From: Nemania diffusa
Taxonomy: Eukaryota > Ascomycota > Sordariomycetes > Xylariales > Xylariaceae
DNA: 64,000 bases
Reading direction: 5' to 3'
NCBI GenBank assembly: GCA_038501195.1
Contig: JBBPUQ010000001.1
Location: 7,068,001 to 7,132,000 of the forward strand
This document shows positions 50,561 to 61,934 of this stretch, piece after piece. Under the pieces are notes generated by a model. It ran no database searches. It saw only the letters and a list, made by a program, of their open reading frames with translations, and was not told where the DNA came from. Position numbers and translations under genes: made by a program. Numbering within the stretch: the stretch's first letter is position 1; every line of letters begins with the position of its first letter.

Positions 50561-51399
50561 AATAAATAAGTTTTTTATTAAATGTATTTTTAAATCTTTG
50601 TAAAATTGTAGCAGTAATAATAAGTTTTTTTAATTAATTAGTAGCTTTTTTTTTAACTTTATTACTAGTTTTTTTAATAAATTAGCTGCTTTTTTTTTGT
50701 TATTTTAATCTTTTTCAAAACAGCGATAAAAGTATTTTATTAGTTTAGCTTTTGTAGCTTTTGTAATTAATTTATTGTATGTTTTTATCGCAGTACTTAA
50801 GCGTTTAAAATTAAACGTAGCTTTTTAGCAGCTTTTACGAAGTATTACTTTAATATAAAAATCGGGTTTTTGATCTGCTAAATTTTTAAAAAAGTTGACT
50901 TTTTAACTAGTTGGTTTAATAAAAGCATAAAAAATAGCTTGTAGTATTACTTTATACAAAAAAATAAAGTAGGGTTTTTGTAGCAAGTTTAACAAAAAGT
51001 AATTAAGTTTTTTAATTGCTATTTTAAATATTTTTAGATTTTGTTCTTTTTTTTTTATTTTTTTTATAAGCATGTCTTTTAAGCTAGTGTTTGTTAGCAA
51101 AAATATAGTTTTTTCTGTTTTTTTATATAATTTTTTAATGATTAAGTTAAAAAGTTTTTCTGTTTAAGCATTTTGTAGCAAGTTTTTTATAACGCTTAAG
51201 TCTATATTTAAAAAGTTGTTTTTTAAAAAATTTATATCGCTGTTAAAAGTAGCTTTTTTGTTAAAAATAACATTTTTAGTTTTTATAATTTTATTAATTT
51301 AAAAGTACTAAATATAATATATATTAAAAAAAGTGTAGCTAATAAAAAAGCTTATAAAAGCTTTAAAATTAAACTTTTAATTTTTTTTCTGCTTTTTTT
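50561..51399 (-). pseudogene. Copia integrase-to-RT linker
   Basis: The coding strand keeps a 65-codon open stretch (51,100-50,903; KEQNLKIFKIAIKKLNYFL) and continues with a Lys-rich, poorly conserved sequence towards the reverse transcriptase, as is typical of the variable copia linker. Stops are TAA or TAG in the parts I could follow. No separate domain. Confidence 0.6.
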
Positions 51400-52110
51400 T
51401 AGTTTGTATAGTTATTATATATGCTTTGTAACTAAATATTTTTAAGTATACTAAATAAAGCTTGCAATTGTTTATTATTCTGTTTTTTAGTATAGCGAAA
51501 AAGTAAAAGTATTTATAAAAAAACTTTTAGTTTAAAAGTTATTTAAATGTTTGATTATAAAAATAAATTGCTGTTTTAACAATTTTAAGCTATAAATATT
51601 AAAGCAGCTTTGTGTTTGCTTTTATAACTTTAACTTTTTTTTCGATAAATTGTTTAATATGTTTAGTGCTTTTATTTTATATCTGTGTATATAATACAGA
51701 AAGCTTTATTTATATACTGTAATTTTTTTAAAGCTATTTTTTAAAAGCTGAGCTTTTAATAATTTTTTTGTTTGTTTTTATTACAACTATTTTTAGTTGT
51801 TAATATATTTTGATTTAGTTTAAAAAATATAATAGTGCTTTTTAAATATAGTAATAAAATCAATTTTTAAAGTAGTAGTTAAAACAAGCACTTAAAAATC
51901 GGTTTGTAATAAATATAAAGCTTGTAAAACTTTTATAGCTTTTTATAAAAGTGTAAAAATTAATAACAATTTTTTTTTCTGTTTTTGTAAGTATTTTTCT
52001 AAAAGATCTATTAATTTGTTTTATGATTTTTTTTTTTGTATATTTTTTATAGTTTTTAGTTTTAATTTAGTTGTTTAATGATTTTTTGATTTTAACTTTA
52101 AGAACTTAAT
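51400..52110 (-). pseudogene. Copia integrase, Trp codons turned into stops
   Basis: The C-terminal two thirds are clear. IVVIKTN matches the strand carrying the second catalytic Asp region, LYTQI-stop-NKSTKHIKQFIE (51,694-51,640) corresponds to the 'PYTPQQNG..ER' motif, and KVKVIKANTKL is the helix that follows. LL-stop-YL-stop-LKIVKTAIYFYNQT (51,607-51,548) corresponds to 'LP..LW...V.TA.YLYNRTP', the second stop (TAG, 51,592-51,590) sitting at the invariant Trp. LLN-stop-K (TAA, 51,529-51,527) sits at the Trp of 'NWKTPYE'. YLVYLKIFSYKAYIITIQ (about 51,470-51,415) equals 'HLAHLKIFGCKAY', with Gly to Ser and Cys to Tyr. Each change is a G-to-A. Copia integrases insert the cDNA; this one cannot be made. 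Confidence 0.88.
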
Positions 52111-52299
52111 TTATTAAGTAGTTTAAAAGTTTAATATTAAAGTGTTTTAATTGTAAGTACTATTTGATTAGATTTTTTTTTGAAGTATTTTTTTTTATAT
52201 ACAAAGTTATAAAGTTTTTTTTTGTGTAAAAAGTACTGCGATTAATCAATAAAAGTAGATATTTGATTATAAACTAGTTAAATCAGTTTTAAAGTTTGC

Positions 52300-52620
52300 A
52301 AAAAATTGACTTATTAAGTTGGTGTAAGGTGTTATTTATAAGCTTGTTATTTTATTAAGTTTTTTATTTATTTAATACTTTTAAAAATATTAAATTAATA
52401 GCGATTTTTTTAACGTAGGCTATATTGTATAGTTTTATTACTTCTGATTTTTTTGATTTTTAAGATTTAATATTTATGTTTTTGTAAACTAGAATTAAAA
52501 AGATGGAGTTTTTAACATATATATAATTTTTTAAATTAGCAGCTCGAATGTTATAAAATCGATTTATTTTGTTAAATATATATATGCTAGTATTTAAGTT
52601 TAAAATAGCTGAATTTTTTA
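52300..52620 (-). pseudogene. Copia aspartic protease, active site mutated
   Basis: The minus strand reads NTSIYIFNKINRFYNIRAAN, then YIYVKNSIFLILVY, then VIKLYNIAYVKKIAINLIFL. This follows copia retropepsins: DTG active site, conserved 'I.VGN...I.GYG' flap region and the closing 'L.NVLYVP....NL.SL' motif. The DTG position (52,594-52,586) reads Asn-Thr-Ser, as expected from GAT ACT GGC becoming AAT ACT AGC, although the residue spacing just after it is irregular. The downstream sequence (QQNNKL, FCKL) leads into the pre-integrase segment, whose His/Cys zinc site I could not confirm. Confidence 0.65.
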
Positions 52621-52639
52621 ACAAGTAGATTTTCTGATT

Positions 52640-54010
52640 GTTATAAAAGCAGTGTATAAATATAGTTTTTACTGCTTTTTTTGTTAGTTAAGGGCTTTTA
52701 GCTGGTTGTATTTTTTCTGTAGGTTTGATTTTTTTGATTTTAGCTTTTTTAGCTAGTTTTAAAAGTTTAGTGATGTTTTTTTTAATTAATACTTTAATTT
52801 TTAAATTTATAAACTAGTTTTTAAAAGTTAGTTTAAAATAAAAATAAAAGTATAACAATTAAAAATAGTAGCTTGATTTATATGCTTTGTAAAAAGTGTT
52901 GCTTTAAAGGTTAATATTTGCTTGTTGCTTTTTTTAAAAAATAAAAAATCTGTTTTTTTTTTTTTTAACAGCTAAGTTTTGTTCGATTTTTTTTTTTAGG
53001 TTTTTTTTTATATTAAAACTTTTTAGTTTTGTTAAAAGCTTCGCTAGAATTTTTTTTTAGATTTTTGTTACTAAAAGTAGCAGCAAAAGATCTTTTGGCT
53101 ATTTTTCCGCTTTTTAGTAAAAGTTTTTAATAAAATATATATTTTTAAAGCTTTGCTTTTATTTTTTTATATGTTATTTTGCTGTTTTATATAACTTCTA
53201 TATAACTAATTATTAAAGCAGTTATTTATTTAAGTAAAATTATTAAAAAAGCTCGTTCTAAGTTAATTATTATAAAATAAGTGTTTTTAAAGTTAATATT
53301 GCTGTATTTGATAGTTTTGTTTATTATGTTTATTTAAAAAGGAGCTTAAACTTTTAGATCTTTTAATATTTTGTTAAAAAATTTTTCTACTAAAATTATA
53401 TATTTTTTTTGTAAGTTAGCTTAAAAAAAAAGTGCTGTATAGCTTTTTATTTTTTTTAAAAAGTTATATTATTAATTAATAGATTTTTTATTTTTTATAA
53501 TAGTATGTTTATATTTTTAAAAAATAGTAGAAGTTATTTATTTTTGCAGTTTTTTTACTTAATAGCAGTGTTTGTTATATTTTTTGTTTATATAGGTATA
53601 AATATTTCAGTTAGTATTAAAAGCAGTCCTTTTTTTGCTTGTAAGGTTTGTGATTTTTGTAGCAGGTTTGTTATTGCTTTTTTTTACTTGTAAAGTTGTA
53701 AATAAAGCTTTTTGTATTAATTTAAGTCGGTTTATAAAGTTGTAAAAGTAGTTAACAAACTTAAGTTTTAAAAGCTTTATAATTTAGGGAGTTTTATTTT
53801 TGTACTAAATAAACTTTTTAATTTTTAGTTGCAATACTTTTGTTAAAAATTTTTTAATTTATTAATAAAAGTTGTTTTGTTTAGTAAAAAAAGTAAGATT
53901 GTTATTAGCTATTTTATTTAATTGATTAAGCTATTATTTTGTTGTGAATAGTTTTAAATTAAAGCTTAAAAAATATATAAAACTTTTAATTGCTAGAAAA
54001 AATTACTGCG
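52640..54010 (-). pseudogene. Copia gag region
   Basis: Upstream of the protease, the minus strand gives a long Lys/Asn/Gln-rich reading with many TAA/TAG (for example KSKALKIYILLKTFTKKRKN at about 53.10-53.16 kb and KKKTDFLFF near 52.95 kb). The composition and position fit a gag nucleocapsid precursor. No CCHC knuckle is readable. The part from 53,600 to 54,010 is repeated at 40,060-40,430 in the truncated copy, which supports membership of the same element. The open plus-strand ORF at 53,505-53,693 is an antisense shadow. Confidence 0.6.
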
Positions 54011-55214
54011 CTAAAAGTTTAGCGTGACTGGTTAATTATTAGTTTATTTTCTGAAAGTATATTTATAATATATGTTTATAACTTCGTTTTTAGCGTTTTA
54101 TATGTTTTTTTTTAATGATTCTGAGAATACTATCTATATATGTTAAAGAAGTTGTGTTAACTTGTTTGTAAAACTATGTTAGCAAAAAAAAAACAAGATT
54201 ATTTTATTTATTTATATATGGAGCTTTGATATGCTTATGTTTTTTTGTTAATAGTTTTTTTGTACAAGTTTATTAAGCAATGAAGTTGCAAGTAGTATAT
54301 ATTTAAAAAGCTAGAAATAGTATTAATTTAGCTAATAACTATATTTAGCTACTTTTAAAGTTTATATACAAGTTTTTATTATTTACTGAAAAGCTATATT
54401 GTAATAAAGCAAATATATAAACTATTTACAATTAAAATGTAACTATTATTGCTATTAGTTAAAATTTATATCGTTTTGTTTATTATTTATTTTTAGCTAA
54501 GTTGTAATATATTTTGAGCAAGTATTTGCTTTTTATATACAACGTAGTTCTAAGTTTAACTATTAATTCTTTAGTGTTTAGTTAGTTTTTCGCTTTATTT
54601 AAAAACATTTTTACTTTGTTACTTGGGGATAAAAACGATTTTGTAATACTTAGTGATGTTTTATTTGAAAAGAAATTTTTTTAATCGAAAGAACTTTTGT
54701 ACTTGTACTATAAAGTTTTTTAGCAGTACAATAAAATAAAAAGCTAATAAACAAAATATAGTTATTATACTTACTAACAAAGCTGCACTTTTTATAACAG
54801 TACAAGCAGCTAAAAAAACTATATACATTTTAGTATATCTGTATTTAGTGCAATAAAATAGATTTGCTAAAGTTTTTTTGCTGTAGAAATAGCTTTTGTT
54901 TTATATATATATTAAAGTTTGTTTTATTTGCTTAACAATTTAAGCTGCAAAAAATCGTTTTTAGTGCTACTAAAGAGATCGAAAATTAAGTAGCTAGCAA
55001 AAAGTTAAAAGTATAGCTAAGCAGGAGTAGTTACAATAAACAGTTATATAAAAACAAGCTGGAAAAAGATAGACAAAGTAATAGAAACGCTGAAGTTTAA
55101 AGCTTTAAAAGCTATAAATATATAAAAACAAACTTAAAAAGCAACTATATACGTTTGTTATTAAAGTAGCTATATTTTTATTTTTAAAACTGCATTGTTT
55201 TTTTTGTTTTTTTT
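54011..55214. other. AT-rich DNA upstream of the copia element, LTR expected but not delimited
   Basis: The 5' LTR should lie at the start of this segment on the minus strand. I compared it by eye with 48.4-49.0 kb and found no convincing match. From 54.4 to 55.2 kb nothing is recognised. Confidence 0.4.
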
Positions 55215-55287
55215 TTACTTATTTTTTTCTACTTATTTTTTTTTACTTATTTTTTTCTATTTATTTTTTTTTATTTATTTTTTTTTT
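55215..55287. repeat. 14-bp tandem repeat, five copies
   Basis: ACTTATTTTTTTCT-like units start at about 55,217, 55,231, 55,245, 55,259 and 55,273. The last two copies have T instead of C (ATTTAT), matching C-to-T decay. Confidence 0.85.
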
Positions 55288-55630
55288 GTTACTTTTATTA
55301 CTTTTGATTTTGTTCTTTTTTTATTTTAAACAAATGTATTAAAGTTTTGATAATAATTTTAAAAGTAAAAATTTCAAAAGCAGTACTGCTGTAAACAAAA
55401 ATATTGTATAAAGTACAAAAAGTTTAGCAAGTATTAGTAAGCTTAGTTTTATATATTAAAAAAAAACTTATTATTAAATAAAAATAAAAAAAGACATTTA
55501 TACTTTTTTATAAGTTAGTTTGTTAATGCAACGTATATATTAGTTATTATAGTTTGTAGTTTTTTAATAAACTCTGTTAAAGCAATTTTAAAAAGTGCTA
55601 CGAATATACTGTAAGCAAAGCGTTTTATAA
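55288..55630. other. AT-rich DNA, nothing recognised
   Basis: No frame or repeat match. Confidence 0.4.
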
Positions 55631-56250
55631 GTCTTTTTAGAAGTTTTAGAGCAGCTGCTAAGTAAGCGCTGCTGTTTAGTAGCTAAAAAGCGTACAAGTT
55701 GCAGAAAAACAGGCGTAGCAAGCGCTGCTAAAAAATACAAAAATATACGAGCTACTTGTAAGCGTACTAATATTTCTGCAAAAAAAAGCAGTACAACTAA
55801 AGTTACATTTTTACTAAAGCGTTTGTTATTACTAAATATATTTATAGCTAGTTTATTAACACGAAATATTATAAAAAAGCGGGTAAAACACGTATAAAAA
55901 AATAAAAGATTATATAAGCTAAGTTTTTATTAGTGCTAGCTGTTAAGCAGTAAAGCAAAAAAGGCAATAAGTTATTAAGTGTATATAAAGCTGTAGCTAA
56001 AAAAGATTCTATTACTATTTTTGAAAAAAAACGAGATAGATATTCTATTAAGCTTATTAGTACTGCTTTTATAAAATGTAGTTATATTGTTTATATATAA
56101 AGTATTGTAGTACAACTGTTTTTGTTAGTGTTAACGAACTATTTAATTACTATTTCGTTGCTTTATAAGCTGTTATATATTTATTAAAAATGTATAATCG
56201 GTTTAATAATTAATAAATAAGTTAAGAAAAAATGTTTTTATAAAACTAAA
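55631..56250 (+). pseudogene. GC-richer decayed coding-like segment upstream of a poly(A) tract
   Basis: From 55,631 a plus frame is open for 89 codons and is basic and Cys-containing (LLSKRCCLVAKKRTSCRKTG, ASAAKKYKNIRATCKRTN). It has no ATG. An overlapping plus frame then becomes the better one (SVYKAVAKKDSITIFEKKRD), so a frameshift may separate two parts of one gene. The codons use more G and C than the surroundings. About 50 bp beyond its end lies a 71-nt A run on the same strand, an arrangement expected of a LINE 3' end or a retrotransposed copy. No LINE motif was identified, so this remains a suggestion. Confidence 0.35.
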
Positions 56251-56304
56251 ACAGGTATATAAAGTAATATTTAAAACTTGTATATTTAATTAACTGTGAA
56301 AAAG

Positions 56305-56375
<71 letters not shown>
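56305..56375 (+). repeat. Poly(A) tract, 71 nt
   Basis: An uninterrupted run of 71 A, preceded by GAAAAAG and followed directly by GCGCGCTAGAG. It is the longest homopolymer in the window. It could be a retrotransposon tail or an expanded mononucleotide repeat; assembly length errors are common in such runs. Confidence 0.95.
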
Positions 56376-56376
<1 letters not shown>

Positions 56377-56620
56377 CGCGCTAGAGATGTTTAGTAAAAA
56401 CTGCGCACATTGTAGTACTGCACTTTGTACTGCTTAATAACTAGGTTATAGTATAACAATGTACTTTGTAATATATTTATACAGTGTAAATTATTTATTT
56501 ATTACAACACGGCTCAAAATATGTGCTATATGCTACACACTGCAAAGCTTTACTATTTATTAGCTGCAAGTATATACTTAGTATTAGCTATTAAAACAGG
56601 TATAATAAACAGGAACAGGT
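56376..56620. other. Less mutated patch after the poly(A) tract
   Basis: It begins GCGCGCTAGAGATG and contains ACTGCGCACATTGTAGTACTG, ACACGGCTC and ATGCTACACACTGCAAAGC. CpG and CpA dinucleotides are noticeably more frequent than elsewhere. No open frame of note. It may be unique DNA or a younger insertion that escaped RIP. Confidence 0.5.
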
Positions 56621-59600
56621 CTAGCTAGTTTAAAAAAGTGCAGCTAGTAAGTGCTTTAGATTTAACTTTTGATTTCGTTTTTTTACATTTTAGTAATGCT
56701 ACGCTAATACGTTCTTAGTAAATTACTGCTGCAAAAAAAATATTAACAAATTTATTTAGTAGTTAGTAGTAAGCTTATTTGCTACAGAAACAATTTTATT
56801 AAAAAAAACTAAAAATTGCAATTTTGTTTTATTACTTATATTTTAGCTTTTTTTTATTATTTACTAGCGTTATCGAATTTTTTACTCCAGTTTTACTTTT
56901 TTACTATAGTAACATAGACTTTTTTTTTTAAATCTGTTATTTTTTATTATAACTCTTAAGCTATAAAAGCAGTATTTTAATACATTTATACTACTTTGTT
57001 ACTTTAAATAAATTATTTATATAAAACTTGTGTACTTTTTGAGCTATTAGTTTACTATTTTATTTGCTTTTTATACAAACTGTTTTAGTACTTTTTATTA
57101 CTTTTTTGTTTTATAGTATTGCTAGATTTATTTTACAATTTATTTATTTACTGCTAGTTCGCTGCTAAGTAATACTACGCAGCTTTTAACGTTAGTTCTA
57201 ACGAAAGAAAAAAAATCCAAAAACAGTTTTGTAGCGATTTAGCAGCAACTTTATAGCAACTTTACCGACTTTGTAGCTTTAAAGTTATTTTTCTTTTTTT
57301 TTATTAACAAACGAACTAAAAAAAAAAAATACTTTTTGCTGTTAGTATATATTTAAAAGTTACACTAGTTAGTTTAAACTTTATAAGCATAATAATTTTA
57401 TTATTAAGTACTTTAAACTGCTATTTAAAAACAGCTTTTTAAATAAGCGCCTTTTTAAAACTTAAAACTATAAACTAAAAATAAACTTAGTTATATTTTA
57501 GCAGAAATTTTAAGTATAAACTACTTTTAATTGTAAACTTTTTAGTTTTAAATGCTAGTTAAAACTATTATAGCTTTGCTTTTACATATAAAATAACTTA
57601 CTTGGAAATCTTGTTTTATTTTTCGAATTTTCAATATTTGAATATTTAGTATTAAATTGTTCAAATAACTTATATTTAAATATCTGCAAAAAATAACCAG
57701 AGTTTTTAACTAATAGTAGTTAATTATGTACTGTTTAACCGCTTCTTTTTGTTTCTTTATATAACGTTTAAGCTGTATTATATTTAAGCAAATATAGCTA
57801 TAAAAAAAGCAAAAAAACTTGTATTAGTCGAAATCTTCGGGGTTTTTTAGCAAACTATTTTAATAACTTTATAACATATTATTTGCTAAATCTAAACTAT
57901 TTAACTTTTGGTTTTATTTAGCTAAGCTTAGTAGCACCTGCGTTATTAACTAGTAAATAAGTAGTAAAGTTGTAGTAATTAAACAACAAAGTATAAAATA
58001 AAAAAAGAGGTAGTAAATAGTTAGTAAATCGAAAAGTAAAGCAGTAATAAGTAAAAATAAATTATAAAATCCGCTAAAAAAAAAGCTAAACGTTTAAACG
58101 TTAAACGTTAAGCAACAAATAATATAATAAGCATTTAAAAAGCAAATAAAGTACTATATATATTACTATTTAATATAAGCTATAGTTAATTTACTTTTTT
58201 ACTTTTTTTAAAGCAGTAAAAACTGCTTAGTATAATGCTAAAATGTTGTTGCAACATAAGAATGCAGTACAAGCTATGTACGCTTTTTTTTATATAATTT
58301 GTACAAGTGTAGTAATTGCTACTACAGTTTTTGTAAAATAACAAAGCAGTGTTAAATAAAACAAAACACTTTTTAGCGTAATAGTGCTAAACAGTAAAAA
58401 TGTAAAAGCTTACTTAATTTAAATATTAGCGAATGTTTATATAGCGTTGTTATATTTTATTTATATATTTTGATAAAAAGAGATATTGCTAAAGCTTTTT
58501 TTAAGCTTGCTTTTTTTAACTTTTAGAGTTTTTAGCTGAGAGTAGTTAGCTAGCAGTATAAATAATGCTTAATCCGTAGTTTTTTCGGTATAGCGTAGCT
58601 ATGTTTTGTTTTTATGTTAAAAGTACTTAAGTACTTTTTATTGTAGCTAATAAAATATTACAACTTAGTTATAATATAAAGCTTGGTATAGCAGTATTTT
58701 GTTAGTAATAAAGCTAGTTTAAAACATATAAAAAAAAAAGAAGCAAAAATAGGTTATGTATTTAAAAAACATTTATTTGTAGCATATAGTTTATATGCTT
58801 TAGAAAAAAGTATAATATAGCTGCTGTTGAAAGTAAAAACAGCAGAACATAATAAATAAAGCTGAAAAAATATATATTTAAGTATATAGTAAGCAATAAA
58901 AAGTGTTAAAAGTAAAAAATGCAGAATTATTGCTTTTTTATGTTTTATTACTTAAATTAAACAACTAGTTTATTTAGCTGTTTATTTTTAAAAAGCTTTT
59001 AATGTTTATATTATAACTACTATTTATATTTATATAATTATAATGTTAAGCTGTAGTATATATTTGTGCTTTTTATTATATATTGCTTGCGTTAGTATTA
59101 CTAGCAGTACTTTTTACTTTTTGACTTTTTTTACAAGCAGGCTTTTTATTTTCTAAATCGCTTTTATATTTATAAGTAAAATTAAAATTCCTTTTTTTTT
59201 TTTTTTTATTAAATTTTTTTTTTAATTAAAGTTATTTATTGTTAATATGTTTTTTAAATGTACTTTTAGCAAATAATATACTTAAAAAACATATTAATAA
59301 TAAACGTAGTAACTACTTAGCTAGTAAATAGTAAATATTTTGCTATAACTTGATTTTTTAAGTTTTTTTTAGTTTACTATACTATTGAAGCGATCGCTAT
59401 TGCTACTGTTGCTGTTATTTTCTAAAACGACTAAATTTATACTAGTAGCTGCAGCTATAAATATATTGAACTTCGAAAAATATAGCGTAGTAAAAAAAAC
59501 AAAACAAACATGCTAAAAGTGCAAAACAGCGTAGCAAGTAAGTAAGTAGGTATATTTTCAAAATAAATTAAAAAATAGCTTAAAAATAGTTTAAGAAATA

Positions 59601-60589
59601 TTTTAGAAATAAGTTTATATAAAGTTACAAAGTATATATTAAGCAAGTATATACTTTCTATTTTTTACTTAAGCTAAAGTTGTTTATTAGTAAGTTTTTA
59701 CTTTTTGTTTATATATATATATATATATTATATAAATGCTTTAAGTATTTAAGTACTTATAAATAAATACGAGGTATTTATTTTACTGATATATATCTTT
59801 TATATATATTTTACTTTCTGTTTTTTATTTAGCTAGAAATTATTTATTAATAAATATTTAAGTGCTTATTTAAGTAAGTGTAAAAACAAAATACAAATTA
59901 AAAAAATACAGTATATACTGCTACTAATGTTGTAATTAGTTGCTTAAACTTCTGCTTTAAGAAATAAAATATTATAGCTACAACTTTTTTTAGCTTGTAG
60001 ATTTTTTCTTGCTTATAGTACTAAGCGTTTGTTAAACTTAAAAAAAAATAAACTTGTTAATTAACTCTAGCGCTAAAAAGTCGAGTATAGCAAATAACTG
60101 CTGTTAGTAGTAAAAATAGAAGCTTTTTTTTTGTAGTACTATGTTTTAAGCATTATTAAATAAAAAAAAATGTAGTAATAGTTTTAGTAGCTTTAGAAAT
60201 TAAAATAAGCTGCATTTTTATAATAAAGAAAATATAATACAGCGTATAATTTATTTTAGAAAAAACATATGTTTTTAGTTTTTTATATTTTTTACTTTTT
60301 TTTTAAATATTTTTTTGTTGTTATATGTTTTAATATTTATAGTTGTTTGAAATAACTGCTGCTAATTTTGTTACAAATATATATAAGCGGGTATATTTTT
60401 TGCAGCAAACTAAAACTTTTTGAAAAAAATTAGTTTTTATAAATTTAGCTGTTTGCTTTTTTTGATTAATTTAAAAATTTCTACATTAGTATATTAGTTG
60501 TTACTTTTTTTTTGAATGCAAACTAAACATTAATTAAAAAGTGTTACTGAAAAGCTAAAGCATTTATTTTGTATAAAGTGCTACTTGCG
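56621..60589. other. AT-rich DNA; weak minus-strand coding signal at 56.6-57.4 kb
   Basis: Between about 57,410 and 56,590 a minus frame reads as protein-like sequence (LFLDFFSFVRTNVKSCVVLL, YCFYSLRVIIKNNRFKKKS), but it has about one stop per nine codons, no better than chance, although all are TAA or TAG. A 63-codon minus ORF (59,455-59,646) is motif-free. A (TA)n run lies at 59,709-59,730 inside a low-complexity patch of AAGTATTTAAGTACTTA words (59,650-59,880). Confidence 0.4.
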
Positions 60590-61030
60590 TACTTATAACA
60601 CAACTGCGTACCTACTTTTTATTTACAACATAACTGTGTACTTGTGTATTTATAACACAACTATATACCTATTTTTTATTTATAATATAACTGCGTATTT
60701 GTGTACTTATAACACAAATGCGTACCTAGGTATTTATAATACAAATGCGTACTTATAACATAACTGCGTTTTTACTTCTTATTTATAATATAACTGCGTT
60801 TTTATTTCTTATTTATAATATAATTGCATACTTGTGTACTTATAATATAACTGTGTACTTATTTTTTATTTGCAATATAACTATGTTTCTACTTTTTACT
60901 TATAATACAACTGCGTTTTTATTTTTTATTTATAACACAACTGCGTTTTTACTTTTTATTTATAATATATTTATGTATTTATGTATTTATAACATAACTG
61001 CGTATTTATTTAACTTTTTATTTATATAGT
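60590..61030. repeat. 30-bp minisatellite, about fifteen copies
   Basis: Units resemble TATAACACAACTGCGTTTTT followed by ACTTTTTATT; most are 30 bp, with a few shorter ones that change phase. Since 30 is a multiple of three, part of the array gives a 94-codon open frame (60,745-61,029) of a repeated NITAFLFLIY decapeptide. Copies differ by transitions (AACACAAC/AATATAAC, TGCG/TGTG). I regard the ORF as a product of the repeat, not a gene. Confidence 0.85.
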
Positions 61031-61934
61031 ATATAACTACTTAGTTTATATGTAAGTAAGTACTAAAAAAAGTTAGGTTTTTGTGCTAAGTTAAATAGAA
61101 TTGCGTGGTTTTTTAGACTTAAACAATACTATGTGAGAAAAGGAATAGGTACAAAGAGTAATAAAAACTATAGCTTTCAAGCAAGCTGTTTTTAAATAGT
61201 AGTTTAAAGTGTTTACTGCTAAAATTGTTGCGTTTGTAAAGTTTAAAATAACTGCTGTAGTTTTAGAATATATATTAGAAGCAAAAAGTGCTTACTTATT
61301 TTATTTTTTTGGGGATATAACTATAGTAGTAAAACAAAAAGCTGTTCAAAAGTTTTATAAGCGAAACAATATTTAAGTTTTAGTAAGTTTATGAGCAGAT
61401 AATTATATTAGATTTAGCTAACAACTACTAAAAGGCTTTTTTTTAATGTGGCTTTATTGTATTTAATTATATATAACTGAACTTATATAAACCGAGTTGT
61501 TTTAGTTGATTTATATTAGCATTTTATTATAAATATACAAAAATTTTCAAGCTTATTTACAACTGTTTACTTCAAAAGAACATACTTTTTTTGCTTTATT
61601 TTCTAAAATATTATTAATAACTGTTAAAAGTAATTAAGTTGTAATTAAGTTGCTATAGAACTTTTAAAAATATTGTATCGATTTTTACTATTGTATAAAA
61701 AGTAAAATACTCTTTTTATTTTAAAAGCAGACTTAGAAATTAATAATAATAAGTTTTTACTCTATATTATTACTTAGTTGCTACTTAACTGCTATTTAGT
61801 TATTAATGTAACTTATTTTTTTATACTGATATATAATAAGTTTTAAGCAATAATAATAGCTTGAACAATTATTTAAGTAGTAAAAAATTATTTAAAGTTT
61901 ATACTACAGAATTTAAAATATATAATACTTTTTT
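61031..61934. other. AT-rich DNA, nothing recognised
   Basis: A small GC-containing patch (ATAGAATTGCGTGG, near 61,090) is the only irregularity. No frame is supported. Confidence 0.4.

Larger units (their letters stand above)
49040..54010 (-). mobile_element. Near full-length Ty1/copia retrotransposon, RIP-inactivated
   Basis: On the minus strand the domains follow the copia order: gag (54.0-52.7 kb), protease (about 52.6-52.3 kb), integrase (about 52.1-51.4 kb), reverse transcriptase (about 50.6-49.8 kb) and RNase H (about 49.75-49.05 kb). The ~5 kb span is normal for the superfamily. The coding sequence is broken by dozens of TAA/TAG, and key residues are replaced through C-to-T/G-to-A changes. 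LTRs, primer-binding site and target duplication could not be located by eye. A second, truncated copy lies 13 kb upstream in the same orientation, so the element met the duplicated-sequence requirement for RIP. Confidence 0.92.

Noticed and set aside
53505..53693. Plus-strand ORF with ACKVCDFCSRF Cys cluster
   Set aside because: It lies antisense to the gag part of the copia element, and the matching region near 40.1 kb does not keep the Cys pattern or the frame.
55631..56250. A pogo-type HTH transposase in the second plus frame
   Set aside because: Residue spacing around KAVAKKDSITIFEKKRDRYS is only loosely similar, and the key Pro and Ala positions do not fit or derive by RIP.
56590..57410. 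A minus-strand gene of about 230 codons
   Set aside because: Protein-like words appear, but stops occur about once per nine codons as in random sequence of this composition; the absence of TGA alone is not evidence in a TpG-poor region.
60745..61029. A 94-residue NITAF-repeat protein
   Set aside because: A by-product of the 30-bp minisatellite; units of other lengths break the frame outside this part.
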